DNA of 64,000 nt. Origin: Parafrankia discariae. GTDB lineage: Bacteria; Actinomycetota; Actinomycetes; Frankiales; Frankiaceae. The notes under the pieces were generated by a model. That model made no database searches. It worked only from the letters and a program-made list of their open reading frames with translations, and had not been told where the DNA came from. The stretch is taken from NCBI RefSeq assembly GCF_000373365.1, contig NZ_KB891241.1, forward strand, positions 1 through 64,000, written 5' to 3'. Of this stretch, positions 21,439 to 34,349 are shown piece after piece; position 1 is the first letter of the stretch; every line of letters starts with the position of its first letter. The position numbers and the translations under genes were made by a program.

Positions 21439-23235
21439 ATGACCAGAGAGACCAGACAGATCACCGGAGCGCAGTCGCTCGTCCACTCGCTCGAGGCGGT
21501 CGGTGCCGACGTGGTCTTCGGCATTCCGGGCGGGGCGATCCTGCCCGCCTACGATCCGCTGTTCGACTCCACCCGGGTCCGGCACGTGCTCGTCCGGCAC
21601 GAGCAGGGCGCGGGGCACGCCGCCGAGGGGTATGCCCAGGCCACCGGGCGTGTCGGGGTCTGCATGGCGACGTCCGGGCCGGGCGCGACGAACCTCGTGA
21701 CGCCGATCGCGGACGCCTACATGGACTCGGTGCCCATCGTCGCCATCACCGGCCAGGTGCCGAGCGCGGCCATCGGCACCGACGCCTTCCAGGAAGCCGA
21801 CATCTGCGGCATCACCCTGCCGATCACCAAGCACAACTTCCTGGTGCAGTCGGTGGACGACATCCCGCGCACGATCGCCGAGGCGTTCCACATCGCCTCG
21901 ACCGGGCGCCCAGGCCCGGTGCTGGTGGACCTGCCGAAGGACATCCTGCAGGCGGTCACCTCGGTGCTGCCGCACGAGGTCTGGCCGCCCACGCTCGACC
22001 TGCCCGGCTACCGCCCGGTCACCCGGCCGCACGCCAAGCAGATCCGCGAGGCGGCCAAGATGATCAGCGCGGCGCGCCGGCCGGTGCTCTACGTGGGCGG
22101 GGGCGTCCTGAAGGCCCGCGCCGCCGCCGAGCTGCGGGCGCTCGCCGAGCTCACCGGCATCCCGGTGGTCACCACGCTGATGGCCCGCGGCGCGTTCCCC
22201 GACTCGCACCCGCAGCACCTGGGCATGCCCGGGATGCACGGCTCGGTCGCCGCGGTCACCGCGATGCAGAAGGCCGACCTGCTGATCACCCTGGGGGCCA
22301 GGTTCGACGACCGGGTCACCGGCAAGCTGTCGTCGTTCGCGCCCGGCGCGGCCGTCATCCACGCCGACATCGATCCGGCCGAGATCGGCAAGAACCGGAT
22401 CGCCGACGTGCCGATCGTGGGCGACTGCCGGGAGGTCATCGTCGACCTGACCGCGGCGCTGCGCACCGAGGAGCGCCCCGACCTGGAGGGCTGGTGGCGG
22501 TCGCTGGACCGGTGGCGCAGGACCTACCCGCTCGGCTACGACCAGCCCGCCGACGGCTCGCTCGCCCCGCAGCAGGTCATCGAGCGGATCGGCCGGATCT
22601 CCGGCCCGGAGACCGTGTTCGCGGCCGGGGTGGGGCAGCATCAGATGTGGGCCGCCCAGTTCATCTCCTACGAGAACCCCTACACCTGGCTGAACTCCGG
22701 TGGCGCCGGAACGATGGGCTACGCCGTGCCGGCGGCGATGGGGGCCAAGGTCGGCCGCCCGGAGGCCACCGTGTGGGCGATCGACGGTGACGGCTGCTTC
22801 CAGATGACCAACCAGGAGCTCGCCACCTGCGCCCTGGAGGGCATCCCGATCAAGGTCGCGGTCATCAACAACGGGTCGCTGGGCATGGTCCGGCAGTGGC
22901 AGACGCTGTTCTACGACAAGCGCTACTCGAACACCGACCTGGGCACCCACCCGGTGTCGGCGCGCACCGGGGTGACCCGGGTCCCCGACTTCGTGCGCCT
23001 CGCCGAGGCGCTGGGCTGCGTCGGCCTGCGCTGTGAGACGCCCGCGGACGTGGACGCCACGATCGAGAAGGCGATGAGCATCGACGACGCCCCGGTCGTG
23101 GTCGACTTCGTGGTCCACCCCGACGCGATGGTGTGGCCGATGGTGGCCGCGGGCTCCAGCAACGACGAGATCCGGGTCGCCCGCGACATCGCCCCCGACT
23201 TCGACTACTCCGGCGACGCGGAGGTCAACCTGTGA
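21439..23235 (+). CDS. ilvB: Acetolactate synthase large subunit (IlvB)
   Basis: A 598-residue thiamine-diphosphate enzyme. It condenses two pyruvates, or pyruvate and 2-ketobutyrate, in the first common step of valine/leucine and isoleucine synthesis. Catalytic Glu55 is in [14 protein letters not shown]. The ThDP/Mg motif is [17 protein letters not shown] through INNGSLGM (GDG from about residue 450). FAD-domain sequence such as [13 protein letters not shown] is present. AAGGAAG precedes ATG 21439 by about 8 nt. It overlaps ilvN by GTGA and is controlled by the upstream attenuator. Confidence 0.97.
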   Translation: MTRETRQITGAQSLVHSLEAVGADVVFGIPGGAILPAYDPLFDSTRVRHVLVRHEQGAGHAAEGYAQATGRVGVCMATSGPGATNLVTPIADAYMDSVPIVAITGQVPSAAIGTDAFQEADICGITLPITKHNFLVQSVDDIPRTIAEAFHIASTGRPGPVLVDLPKDILQAVTSVLPHEVWPPTLDLPGYRPVTRPHAKQIREAAKMISAARRPVLYVGGGVLKARAAAELRALAELTGIPVVTTLMARGAFPDSHPQHLGMPGMHGSVAAVTAMQKADLLITLGARFDDRVTGKLSSFAPGAAVIHADIDPAEIGKNRIADVPIVGDCREVIVDLTAALRTEERPDLEGWWRSLDRWRRTYPLGYDQPADGSLAPQQVIERIGRISGPETVFAAGVGQHQMWAAQFISYENPYTWLNSGGAGTMGYAVPAAMGAKVGRPEATVWAIDGDGCFQMTNQELATCALEGIPIKVAVINNGSLGMVRQWQTLFYDKRYSNTDLGTHPVSARTGVTRVPDFVRLAEALGCVGLRCETPADVDATIEKAMSIDDAPVVVDFVVHPDAMVWPMVAAGSSNDEIRVARDIAPDFDYSGDAEVNL

Positions 23236-23756
23236 CCCGGCACACCCTCTCGGTGCTCGTCGAGAACAAGCCCGGCGTCCTGGCCCGGGTGTCCGGCCTG
23301 TTCTCCCGGCGCGGCTTCAACATCGAGTCGCTCGCCGTCGGCCCGACCGAGCACGCGGACGTCTCCCGGATGACGATCGTCGTCGCGGTGGAGGACCTGC
23401 CGCTGGAGCAGGTCACCAAGCAGCTCAACAAGCTGGTGAACGTGCTGAAGATCGTGGAGATGGACACCGCCGTCTCCGTGCAGCGCGAGCTGATGCTGGT
23501 CAAGGTGCGGGCCGACCTCGCGGTCCGCTCCCAGGTGCTCGAGACCGTCCAGCTCTTCCGCGCCAAGGTCGTCGACGTCGCCCCCGACGCGGTCACGATC
23601 GAGGCCACCGGTACCCGTGACAAGCTGGACGCGCTGATCCGCATGCTGGAGCCCTTCGGGATCCGCGAGCTGGTCCAGTCCGGCATGGTCGCGCTCGGCC
23701 GCGGATCGCGGTCGATCACCGATCGCAGTCTGCGCGCCGTCGAGCGCTCGGCCTGA
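23232..23756 (+). CDS. ilvN: Acetolactate synthase small subunit (IlvN)
   Basis: A 174-residue regulatory subunit that confers valine feedback inhibition and stimulates IlvB. The N-terminal ACT domain reads [37 protein letters not shown], followed by the second ACT-like domain ([10 protein letters not shown].. [16 protein letters not shown]) and the C-terminal [19 protein letters not shown] 23232 overlaps the ilvB stop by four bases, ensuring coupled translation. Complete and of typical length. Confidence 0.96.
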   Translation: MTRHTLSVLVENKPGVLARVSGLFSRRGFNIESLAVGPTEHADVSRMTIVVAVEDLPLEQVTKQLNKLVNVLKIVEMDTAVSVQRELMLVKVRADLAVRSQVLETVQLFRAKVVDVAPDAVTIEATGTRDKLDALIRMLEPFGIRELVQSGMVALGRGSRSITDRSLRAVERSA

Positions 23757-23799
23757 CCCACCCCACATTTCAGTTCCGACTAGGAGAGATTCAGCAACG

Positions 23800-24795
<996 letters not shown>

Positions 24796-24802
24796 GGCGT
24801 GC

Positions 24803-24832
24803 CGGGCCGGGCGGCACGTGCCGCCCGGCCCG
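24803..24832 (+). terminator. Palindromic terminator after ilvC
   Basis: Positions 24803-24832 form a perfect 30-bp palindrome (core GGCGGCACGTGCCGCC), beginning 7 nt after the ilvC stop, with no T tract. Such GC-only hairpins are common actinobacterial terminators. Confidence 0.65.
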
Positions 24833-25040
24833 TCGGCGTGCGCCCGCTCCCGCCGCAGGTGAGAGCGGGCACACCCCTCGCGGCGCCCGAACGTGTCGAG
24901 GGCGTGTCTGTAGGCTGTACCCGCACCGAACCGCCCACCGATTCGACATCGTCGTCGTCCGCCCGGGCCGCGGCGCAGCGCGTCCATACCGCTGCGTCCT
25001 CCCCAGCGGTGGCCGGCGACGAGCGTGCTAGGAGCAGACC

Positions 25041-26630
25041 GTGCCCGTCGTACTCGTCGCCGAGGAACTCTCACCGGCCGGGCTGGAGGTCCTGTCCGGG
25101 GACTTCGAGATCCGCCATGTGGACGGGGCCGACCGGTCCGCCCTGCTGCCGGCGCTGGCGGACGTGGACGCGGTCCTCATCCGCTCGGCGACGAAGATCG
25201 ACGCAGAGGCGCTCGCCGCCGCCCCGCGGCTGAAGGTCGTGGCCCGCGCCGGGATCGGCCTCGACAACGTCGATGTCCCCGCCGCCACCAGCCGCGGCGT
25301 CATGGTCGTGAACGCGCCGCAGTCGAACATCGTCAGCGCCGCCGAGCACGCCATCGCGCTGCTGCTCGCGGTCGCCCGCCGGGTCCCGGCCGCCCACGAG
25401 TCGCTCGTCGGCGGCGCGTGGAAGCGGTCGAAGTACGTCGGTGTCGAGCTGACGGAGAAGACCGCGGGCGTCGTCGGCCTCGGCCGCATCGGTGTGCTGG
25501 TGGCGCAGCGGCTGGCGGCCTTCGGCATGAAGGTCCTGGCCTACGACCCCTACGTGTCGGTGGCCCGGGCCTCGCAGCTCGGCGTGCGCCTGGTGGACCT
25601 CGACGAGCTGCTCACCTCCAGCGACGTCATCACGATCCACCTGCCGAAGACGCCGGAGACGCTGGGCCTCATCGGGGCCGACGAGCTGGCCCGGGTGAAG
25701 CCGGGCGTGATCATCGTCAACGCCGCCCGCGGCGGCCTGGTCGACGAGACCGCCCTGGCGGACGCGGTCCGCTCCGGCCGGGTCGGCGGCGCCGGGCTCG
25801 ACGTGTACGTCAAGGAGCCGACGACCTCCTCGCCGCTGTTCGGGCTGGAGAACGTCGTCGTCACCCCGCACCTGGGCGCCTCGACGCAGGAGGCGCAGGA
25901 CAAGGCGGGCCTGGCCGTGGCCCGTTCGGTGCGTCTCGCGCTCAGTGGCGAGTTCGTCCCGGACGCGGTGAACGTGCAGGCCGGCGGGGTCGTGGCCGAG
26001 GACGTCCGCCCCGGCCTGCCGCTGGCGGAGAAGCTGGGTCAGCTCTTCTCCGGGCTGGCCGCGGGGGTCGCCGCCGCGATCACCGTCGAGGTGCGCGGGG
26101 AGATCGCCGCGCACGACGTGTCCGTGCTGCAGCTCGCCGTCCTCAAGGGTGTCTTCACCGACATCGTCGAGGAGCAGGTCACCTACGTGAACGCGCCACT
26201 GATCGCCAAGGAGCGCGGCGTCGACGTGGCGCTGGAGACCTCCGAGGAGAGCCCCGACTACCGCAACCTCGTCACGGTCCGCGGCGTCCTGCCCGACGGG
26301 ACGGCGGTGTCGGTCAGCGGGACACTCGTCGGCTCCCGCCAGGTCGAGAAGATCACCGCGATCGACGGGTTCGAGGTCGACCTGCGTCCCGAGGACCACC
26401 TGGCGTTCTTCCGCTACGAGGACCGGCCGGGCATCGTCGGGGCGGTCGGCGCGCTGCTGGGCGAGGCCCACATCAACATCGCCAACGCTCAGGTGAGCCG
26501 GCTCAGCGCCGGTGGCGAGGCCCTCATGTCGCTGTCCCTGGACGACGCGGTGGCGCCCGACATCCTGGCCGAGATCGCCAAGATCATCGGGGCCTCGTAT
26601 GCCCGCGCGGTGAGCATCTCCGCGGGCTGA
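25041..26630 (+). CDS. serA: D-3-phosphoglycerate dehydrogenase (SerA, long type)
   Basis: A 529-residue NAD enzyme for the first step of serine synthesis. The catalytic half shows VVARAGIGLDNVDVPAA, the NAD loop GVVGLGRIGVLVAQRL, INAARGGLVDE-like segment (VNAARGGLVDETAL) and the His in TPHLGAST. The intervening ASB domain (about 320-450) and C-terminal ACT domain (HLAFFRYEDRPGIVGAVG) make this the type I form, which can be serine-inhibited. AGGAGCAG precedes GTG 25041 by 3-4 nt. It follows ilvC on the same strand but after a terminator, so it probably has its own promoter. Confidence 0.96.
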   Translation: MPVVLVAEELSPAGLEVLSGDFEIRHVDGADRSALLPALADVDAVLIRSATKIDAEALAAAPRLKVVARAGIGLDNVDVPAATSRGVMVVNAPQSNIVSAAEHAIALLLAVARRVPAAHESLVGGAWKRSKYVGVELTEKTAGVVGLGRIGVLVAQRLAAFGMKVLAYDPYVSVARASQLGVRLVDLDELLTSSDVITIHLPKTPETLGLIGADELARVKPGVIIVNAARGGLVDETALADAVRSGRVGGAGLDVYVKEPTTSSPLFGLENVVVTPHLGASTQEAQDKAGLAVARSVRLALSGEFVPDAVNVQAGGVVAEDVRPGLPLAEKLGQLFSGLAAGVAAAITVEVRGEIAAHDVSVLQLAVLKGVFTDIVEEQVTYVNAPLIAKERGVDVALETSEESPDYRNLVTVRGVLPDGTAVSVSGTLVGSRQVEKITAIDGFEVDLRPEDHLAFFRYEDRPGIVGAVGALLGEAHINIANAQVSRLSAGGEALMSLSLDDAVAPDILAEIAKIIGASYARAVSISAG

Positions 26631-26756
26631 GTGCGCCGCGGTGCAGGTCGGAAGCCTGTACGGCGGGAATCTCCGCACTTGACCGGGGTCGTGGTGACTC
26701 GGCCCGGTGTGGGTGATCTTTAGCCGGAAGCGGCGCTCCCACGCGCTTGCTCGCGT

Positions 26757-26762
26757 TACCGT
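26757..26762 (+). promoter_or_regulatory. -10 box of a probable leaderless transcript
   Basis: TACCGT lies 7 nt before ATG 26770, exactly the spacing at which transcription would begin on the start codon. No ribosome-binding site is visible. Confidence 0.5.
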
Positions 26763-26769
26763 GGCAGAC

Positions 26770-27657
26770 ATGGCGGCACGGCACCCGGATCCGTTCGAGG
26801 ACCTTCGGCTTGACGAGCGCTTCGTCCGGTCGGCCCGGTTTCTCGAGCCATCGGCCCGCGAGCGGGCCGGCCAGGCCGCCCGGACCCACGGCACCCGGTG
26901 CCAGGTGGTGCCCGCGCCCCGTGGGCTGCAGGGGTTCGTCCACCGGCTGTTCGTCGCGCCGCCGCGCCCGGCCCCGCGGACGCGGCGGCTCACCCGGGTG
27001 CTGGCGGTCGTCACGCTCGCCGTCGGGATGATCAGTCTGACGTTCGTGGCGTTGCGCCAGACCGCGGGCCGGGGCACGCCGGTGGCGACGGAACCACTGC
27101 CGGTCTCGCAGGTCAGCACGCCCGTCGGCGGTCCGGAGACGGCGAGCAGTGTCGGTGAGCTCGCCGGCGGCGCCACGGCCGCCGGCGGCGGGGGCGCGGG
27201 CGGCGCCGGGTTCTCGGCCAGCTCGCTCCCGCTCACCGTCGACCCCGCGGTCGGCGTGCCGGGGGGCTTCGACCTGGCACCCGAGCTGTTCGCCGCGATC
27301 CACAGGGGCGACTGCCTGGCCTGGTCGGCCCGCTCCGTGGCCCCGGTCACGCCGGTCCGCGTCGCCTGCGCGGCCCCGCACGTCGACGAGGTGACGAAGA
27401 TCGTCGATCTCGGTGACCGCTTCGGTGACTGGCCCGGGACCGAGGTGCTGCACACCACGGCGCGCGATGTCTGCGCCGGGTCGATGCGCGAGTACGTCGG
27501 TGCCCTGGATGTGGCTCCGCACCATGTCGTCGGGTCGGTGCGGCCGGACGAGGCCAGCTGGGAGCGGGGCGTGCGCGCCGTGGTCTGCACCATCCGCTCG
27601 GACGACCTCGCCGCGCGCTCGGGGCGGTTCCTGGTGGCCGGCGCCGTCCGGAGCTGA
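26770..27657 (+). CDS. Membrane-anchored septum-formation-domain protein
   Basis: A 295-residue single-pass protein. Residues 1-75 are charged and cytoplasmic, a membrane segment follows (LTRVLAVVTLAVGMISLTFVAL, about 75-97), then a Gly/Ala/Ser linker. The extracytoplasmic domain contains GDCLAWSARSVAPVTPVRVACAAPHVDEVTKIV, with the spaced cysteines and C..PH..E pattern of the Septum_form family. The function of this family is poorly known. It stands alone between serA and leuA. ATG 26770 is chosen because it lies 7 nt after TACCGT; GTG 26761 is an alternative. Confidence 0.75.
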   Translation: MAARHPDPFEDLRLDERFVRSARFLEPSARERAGQAARTHGTRCQVVPAPRGLQGFVHRLFVAPPRPAPRTRRLTRVLAVVTLAVGMISLTFVALRQTAGRGTPVATEPLPVSQVSTPVGGPETASSVGELAGGATAAGGGGAGGAGFSASSLPLTVDPAVGVPGGFDLAPELFAAIHRGDCLAWSARSVAPVTPVRVACAAPHVDEVTKIVDLGDRFGDWPGTEVLHTTARDVCAGSMREYVGALDVAPHHVVGSVRPDEASWERGVRAVVCTIRSDDLAARSGRFLVAGAVRS

Positions 27658-27680
27658 CCGCCGTGGTGGCGGCTGGGCCG

Positions 27681-27714
27681 TGTCGGTGGGCGGGCTGTGT
27701 CGGTGGGCGGGCTG
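27681..27714 (+). repeat. 17-bp tandem repeat upstream of leuA leader
   Basis: TGTCGGTGGGCGGGCTG occurs twice in tandem (27681-27697, 27698-27714), followed by degenerate copies to about 27750. It lies in the leuA promoter region, just upstream of the TAAACT box. No role is evident. Confidence 0.7.
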
Positions 27715-27758
27715 TGCCGGCCGGTGGGCTGTGTCGGCGGGTGGTCGGTGCGAACCGG

Positions 27759-27764
27759 TAAACT
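27759..27764 (+). promoter_or_regulatory. -10 box of the leuA leader transcript
   Basis: TAAACT lies 6-9 nt before GTG 27771 and ATG 27774 of the leader peptide. Transcription is therefore predicted to start at the leader codon itself. No convincing -35 box is visible in the GC-rich repeat upstream. Confidence 0.55.
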
Positions 27765-27773
27765 GCCGTGGTG

Positions 27774-27815
27774 ATGCGTGCGCTGCTTCTTCTTAGGTGC
27801 CGCGGCGGGGCCTGA
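27774..27815 (+). CDS. leuA attenuator leader peptide (13 aa)
   Basis: The frame encodes MRALLLLRCRGGA and stops at TGA 27813. Four consecutive leucine codons are CTG-CTT-CTT-CTT; CTT is rare in this genome. It lies 118 nt before leuA. Similar Leu-run leader peptides precede leuA in other actinobacteria, so this is a leucine-sensing attenuator. A GTG at 27771 would add one residue. No ribosome-binding site is visible, so it is probably read leaderless. Confidence 0.78.
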   Translation: MRALLLLRCRGGA

Positions 27816-29941
<2,126 letters not shown>

Positions 29942-30042
29942 GGCGGGTGGCCGCGCGATGCTCACCTCGCGGACCCGGGTGCCCGGGTCCCCGACGGGGC
30001 GCGGGCCCATCAGCGCCTGCGCCGTCCAGAACCGGTTCCGCC

Positions 30043-31407
30043 TCATGCGGCCGACAGATCCGCGAGACGCAGCATCAGGCGCTCCATCCGTACCAGGCCG
30101 AGAGGCCGGCCCATCTCGGTCACGATTATCACCGGGTCGAACCGGCAGCCGGCGGGCCGGGTCATCGCCCGGCGGGCGACCTCCGTCACGGGCTCGTTCG
30201 GGAGCGCGAACAGCGACGTGGGAATCCGCCGCGGCTCCCGCTCACCCGCGCCGCCGGCCAGCCGCACCGCGACGGGCCGGCACCGGTTGCTGACGATGAT
30301 GGCACTCCCACCGTCGGAACCGTCGTCACCGGCACTGTGGTCTCCGAGAGTCTCATGATCCCCGGCGTGTTCGTCGCCCGGAGCGGGCGGGTGCCCGCAG
30401 GGCGGGCAGTCCGGGACCTGGCCGCAGCGCCCGAAGTCGCCGGTCGAGATCCGGACCGGTTCCATCAGGCTCACGATGTGCGAGGACTGGTCGGAGCTCG
30501 CGGAGAGCAGCCTGATCCGCCTGGCCACCGCCGGGTCGAGCTCCTGCCAGCGGGCGGCCGGCCGGCCGAGCAGGTAGCCCTGCCCGAGCGGAACGCCGAG
30601 AGCGACCAGCATGGTCAGTTCCTGGACGCGCTCCACGCCCTCGGCGATGACCCAGCCGTTGAGACGGCTGGCGAATCCGCCGACCAGCTCGGTGAGCGCG
30701 ATCTTCACCTGATCGTCGTCGATGTTCGCGACCAGCGACGCGTCGAGTTTCACGAAATCCGGCCGGATGTGGGTGAGCTGACGCAGACCCGCATAGCCCG
30801 AACCGACATCGTCCATGGCGAGGAACGCGCCGTGGTCCCGCAGCTCCTGCGAGGTCGCCCGCAGACCGGTCGCGCGTTCGATGTCGACGGCCTCGTTCAG
30901 CTCGAGAACGATGCGGGAGAGATCGGCGCCCCGCCAGACCGCCGCCACCTCGGGGGAGGAAAGGAGATGCGGGAACACGTTGACGGCGAGAAAACAACGC
31001 TCCGGAAGATGATCGCGGGCGGCGAGCGCCCTGCGCAGGACCCGGGCCTCGAGCTCGGCCGCACAGCCGCGCCGGTCCGCCTCGCCGAAGACGAGATGGG
31101 GCGCGTCGCGGGGGTCGGGGCCGAAGCGGGCCAGCGCCTCGTAGCCGGCCGTCACGCCGCGGCGCAGGTCCACGATTGGCTGGAAGACAAGGGCCGGTGC
31201 GTCGGGGTCGGCCAGGATGCGGTCGAGGTTCGGCCGGGCGGGAACCTGGCGGTGTCCGTCGGTGGGCCGGGACCCGTCCGTGGGGCGAGCCTCGTCGGTG
31301 GGCCGGGACCCGTCCGGCTCGTCCGCCCGGCCCTGACCGGCGGGTTCACGCGGCCCCGACGGGTCGGCCTCGGCCGGGCGCCTGATGGTCGACTGTTGGG
31401 AAACCAT
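30043..31407 (-). CDS. EAL-domain c-di-GMP phosphodiesterase with CBS-like C terminus
   Basis: A 454-residue soluble protein. After an ~65-residue Pro/Arg/Asp-rich lead (repeat RPTDGSRPTD), an EAL domain runs about 75-320: EAL at 90-92, AVNVFP, LELNE, DDVGSG, VKLD, AEGVE and GQGYLLGRP. All catalytic and metal-binding residues are present, so it should hydrolyse c-di-GMP. A Cys-containing linker (RCGQVPDCPPCGHPP) leads to a C-terminal segment resembling one CBS motif (VTEVARRAM... DPVIIVTEMGRPLGLVRMERL). ATG 31407 has GGGGGT about 10 nt upstream. Its stop overlaps an ATG of the downstream DUF1059 frame. It is divergent from leuB. Confidence 0.85.
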   Translation of the reverse strand: MVSQQSTIRRPAEADPSGPREPAGQGRADEPDGSRPTDEARPTDGSRPTDGHRQVPARPNLDRILADPDAPALVFQPIVDLRRGVTAGYEALARFGPDPRDAPHLVFGEADRRGCAAELEARVLRRALAARDHLPERCFLAVNVFPHLLSSPEVAAVWRGADLSRIVLELNEAVDIERATGLRATSQELRDHGAFLAMDDVGSGYAGLRQLTHIRPDFVKLDASLVANIDDDQVKIALTELVGGFASRLNGWVIAEGVERVQELTMLVALGVPLGQGYLLGRPAARWQELDPAVARRIRLLSASSDQSSHIVSLMEPVRISTGDFGRCGQVPDCPPCGHPPAPGDEHAGDHETLGDHSAGDDGSDGGSAIIVSNRCRPVAVRLAGGAGEREPRRIPTSLFALPNEPVTEVARRAMTRPAGCRFDPVIIVTEMGRPLGLVRMERLMLRLADLSAA

Positions 31408-31832
31408 GCGCCGTGCACCCCCTACGTGTCGCCGCACGCCGCATCGTCGATGTTGTTGATTTCTTATCACTTTTTCGACGCTTCGGGCGCGGTTGGGGGC
31501 CGGAGTTGTGGCACTGTTCGAGTGCGTGGTCCGAATTTTGTCTGCCGCGTATTTATCGTGGCCAGGGCGATTGTGGGGCGGTTGAGGTGGCGGCACCTTT
31601 GTCTGCTGCCGCTTACGTCAACGCGCGATGCGTCGCGGTATGTCGTCTCCTGGTTCAGTGGAATGGCGACCCACGGCGGCCGGTGGGCGCGCCCCGCCGG
31701 CGGCGGCCCCGGCGCGACGAGGCCGGGCGATCGCGACGAGGCCGGTGGGTGTGGCGGGCCCGGCGGGCGCGAGCGGGCGTCCGGCCTGGTAGCGCCCGGG
31801 GCGGGTGCGCCGGGCGTCCACGCCGAGCGGAC
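31408..31832. other. Divergent intergenic region, EAL gene / leuB
   Basis: About 425 nt without a supported gene. A comparatively AT-rich patch at 31441-31475 (GATTTCTTATCACTTTTTCG) is the likely promoter zone of the leftward EAL gene. A 14-bp direct repeat (CGCGACGAGGCCGG) occurs near 31713 and 31732. The rightward leuB -10 box lies at the right edge. Confidence 0.45.
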
Positions 31833-31838
31833 TAAAGT
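31833..31838 (+). promoter_or_regulatory. -10 box of leuB, probable leaderless start
   Basis: TAAAGT ends 8 nt before ATG 31847, so transcription should begin at or beside the start codon. No -35 consensus is evident. Confidence 0.5.
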
Positions 31839-31846
31839 CGAGCACC

Positions 31847-32881
31847 ATGAGGCTTGCGGTCATTGGTGGCGACGGAATCGGCCCGGAAGTGGTCGCGGAG
31901 GGGCTGCGCGTGCTGCGTGCCGTGCATCCCAAGGTGGAGACCACCGACTACGACCTGGGCGCGCGGCGCTGGCACGAGACCGGCGAGACCCTGCCCGACA
32001 GTGTCCTGGCGGAGCTGCGCGGGCACGACGCGATCCTGCTGGGCGCCGTCGGCGACCCCGGGGTGCCCAGCGGCGTCCTGGAGCGTGGGCTGCTGCTGCG
32101 GCTGCGGTTCGAGCTGGACCACCACGTCAACCTGCGGCCGGTCCGGCTGTACCCCGGAGTGACCTCACCGCTCGCCGGTGACCCCGCCATCGACATGATC
32201 GTGGTGCGGGAGGGGACGGAGGGCCCCTACGCCGGCGCCGGCGGCACCCTGCGGCGCGGGACGCCGCAGGAGGTGGCCACCGAGGAGAGCCTGAACACGC
32301 GGTTCGGGGTCGAGCGGGTGGTGCGCGACGCCTTCGCGCGGGCGAGCCGGCGGCCCCGCGCCCACCTCACCCTGGTGCACAAGAACAACGTGCTGACCAA
32401 GTCGGGTGACCTGTGGGTTCGCACCTTCACCGAGGTCGGCGCCGAGTTCCCCGGCGTGAGCGTCGACTACCAGCACGTGGACGCCGCCTCGATGTTCTTC
32501 GTGACCGACCCCGCCCGGTTCGACGTCGTGGTCACCGACAACATGTTCGGTGACATCCTGACCGACATCGGTGCCGCGATCACCGGTGGCATCGGGCTCG
32601 CCGCCAGTGGGAACCTCGACCCCTCGGGCGCGAACCCGAGCATGTTCGAGCCGGTCCACGGCAGCGCCCCCGACATCGCCGGCCAGGGCCTGGCGGACCC
32701 GACCGCGACGGTCTCCTCGGTCGCGATGCTGCTGGACCACCTCGGCCACGCCGACGAGGCGGCCCGGGTGGAGGGCGCGGTGGCCGCCTCGCTGGCCGCC
32801 CGCGCCGCGGCCGGCGCCGGCGGTGCCCGCCGCTCCACCCGCGAGATCGGCGACGACCTGGCCGCCCGCGCGGCCGGCTGA
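31847..32881 (+). CDS. leuB: 3-isopropylmalate dehydrogenase (LeuB)
   Basis: A 344-residue NAD-dependent decarboxylating dehydrogenase of leucine synthesis; it can also act on 3-methylmalate in the citramalate-isoleucine route used with CimA in this window. Features: [36 protein letters not shown], the catalytic Lys in [11 protein letters not shown], the metal Asp in [14 protein letters not shown], and [18 protein letters not shown]. This is the short actinobacterial type. Transcribed from a probable leaderless promoter and closed by a hairpin terminator 33 nt downstream. Confidence 0.96.
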   Translation: MRLAVIGGDGIGPEVVAEGLRVLRAVHPKVETTDYDLGARRWHETGETLPDSVLAELRGHDAILLGAVGDPGVPSGVLERGLLLRLRFELDHHVNLRPVRLYPGVTSPLAGDPAIDMIVVREGTEGPYAGAGGTLRRGTPQEVATEESLNTRFGVERVVRDAFARASRRPRAHLTLVHKNNVLTKSGDLWVRTFTEVGAEFPGVSVDYQHVDAASMFFVTDPARFDVVVTDNMFGDILTDIGAAITGGIGLAASGNLDPSGANPSMFEPVHGSAPDIAGQGLADPTATVSSVAMLLDHLGHADEAARVEGAVAASLAARAAAGAGGARRSTREIGDDLAARAAG

Positions 32882-32913
32882 GCCGCCCGGCCCCACTGCC
32901 GCCCGGCTCCACT

Positions 32914-32951
32914 CCGGCGTCCCGGTCCGGCGTGCCCGACCGGGACGCCGG
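32914..32951 (+). terminator. Terminator after leuB
   Basis: CCGGCGTCCCGGT (32914-32926) pairs perfectly with ACCGGGACGCCGG (32939-32951) around a 12-nt loop. A second 10-bp GC stem (32959-32968 with 32979-32988) follows immediately. No T tract. Confidence 0.68.
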
Positions 32952-32989
32952 TCCGGTTGGCCGCGCGGGCGGGAATCACCGCGCGGCCG

Positions 32990-33287
32990 GCGAGCCGGGG
33001 AGGGCGCCGCGGTGCGGCCCGCCGATTCGTCGTCCGTTTCCCGTCCGGTCATCCGGCGGCTATTCTTCGGTGAAGCCGTAGATCCGGTACGACGGCAGCC
33101 GACAGGGCCCGACCACGGCGACGATCGGCGGTTTCGTCCTCTCTGACCGTTCGTTTCTGACCGTCCGTCACGGCGTCGGTCAGTGACATCGTGCCGGCAC
33201 GCCGGCCCGCCGGTCGAAGCAGCGTTCGCGTACCGCGGCGCCCGCCAGCCCGCACGTCCCCCTGACGCAGCCCGTCCTGGAGTCATC
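32990..33287 (+). other. Intergenic region upstream of ilvE
   Basis: Roughly 300 nt between the leuB terminator and ilvE. I see no gene, no branched-chain leader peptide and no clear promoter; the ribosome-binding GGAG lies at the right end. Confidence 0.4.
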
Positions 33288-34211
33288 ATGGCCATCACGC
33301 CCACCTCGAAGATCTGGATGAGCGGCGAGTTCGTCGACTGGGACGACGCCCGCATCCACGTGCTCAACCCGACCCTGCACTACGGCTGGGGCGTGTTCGA
33401 GGGCATCCGCGCCTACTCGACGCCCGAGGGCAGCGCGGTCTTCCGGCTGACCGACCACATCGCCCGCCTGTACCGCAGCGCGAAGATCTACCTGATGGAG
33501 CCGACCTTCACGCCGGAGGAGCTCGTCCAGGCGACGAAGGAGACCATCGCGGTCAACGACGTCGAGGAGTGCTACATCCGGCCGCTGATCTACCTCGGGT
33601 ACGGCGAGATGGGCCTCAATCCGCTCCCGTCCTCGATCGAGGTCATGATCGCGGTCTGGCCCTGGGGCTCCTACCTGGGCGAGGACGCCGAGCGCAACGG
33701 GGCCCGGGCGACCATCTCGACCTGGCGCCGCAACGACTCGAACATCATCCCGCCGGCCGCGAAGGCGTCCGGCCAGTACCTCAACTCCTCGCTGGCCAAG
33801 GTCGCCGCGATCAAGGCCGGTTACGACGAGGCCATCATGACCAGCCCGAACGGCCACATCGCGGACGGCTCCGGGGAGAACGTCTTCATCGTCTCCGGCC
33901 GGCAGGTCATCACCCCGCCGCTCAGCGACGGCCCGCTCGGCGGCATCACCCGCGCCTCCGTCATGCAGATCGCCGCGGACCAGGGTTACGAGGTGCGCGA
34001 GCAGCACATCGTGCGCACCGACCTCTACCTCGCCGACGAGGCGTTCTTCACCGGCACCGCCGCCGAGATCGTTCCCATCTCCGAGGTGGACGACCGGCGG
34101 ATCGGCGCGGGCCGGCCCGGCCCGGTCACCCGGGAGATCCTCGACCTCTTCCACCAGGCCACCCACGGCGAGGTCGACCGCTACAAGGACTGGAACGAGC
34201 TCGTCCGCTGA
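33288..34211 (+). CDS. ilvE: Branched-chain amino acid aminotransferase (IlvE)
   Basis: A 307-residue fold-type IV PLP enzyme that transaminates the 2-keto acids of valine, leucine and isoleucine with glutamate. It opens with KIWMSGEFVDWDDARIHVLNPTLHYGWGVFEGIRAY. The PLP lysine lies in SSLAKVAAIKAGYDEAIM, followed by ADGSGENVFIV, GGITRASVMQIA and EAFFTGTAAEIVPI. GGAG lies 5 nt before ATG 33288. It is the short bacterial (E. coli-like) class. Neighbours leuB and cimA belong to the same pathway group. Confidence 0.95.
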   Translation: MAITPTSKIWMSGEFVDWDDARIHVLNPTLHYGWGVFEGIRAYSTPEGSAVFRLTDHIARLYRSAKIYLMEPTFTPEELVQATKETIAVNDVEECYIRPLIYLGYGEMGLNPLPSSIEVMIAVWPWGSYLGEDAERNGARATISTWRRNDSNIIPPAAKASGQYLNSSLAKVAAIKAGYDEAIMTSPNGHIADGSGENVFIVSGRQVITPPLSDGPLGGITRASVMQIAADQGYEVREQHIVRTDLYLADEAFFTGTAAEIVPISEVDDRRIGAGRPGPVTREILDLFHQATHGEVDRYKDWNELVR

Positions 34212-34349
34212 CCTCCCGGCCGGCGGCGGGCCGACATCGTGACCACGCCGCCGCGTGTGCCCTGGCCAACCCGACCTTGGACGCCTACCGTCTCCTGTAG
34301 TCGTTTCACGAGTGCACAAGCGTCCGGAGTCGGAGTTCGGGAGGACGTC

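Noticed and set aside
31413-31835. 140-codon frame in the EAL/leuB divergent region
   Set aside because: No ribosome-binding site, runs through the promoter zone, and codon third positions lack the GC bias seen in real genes nearby.
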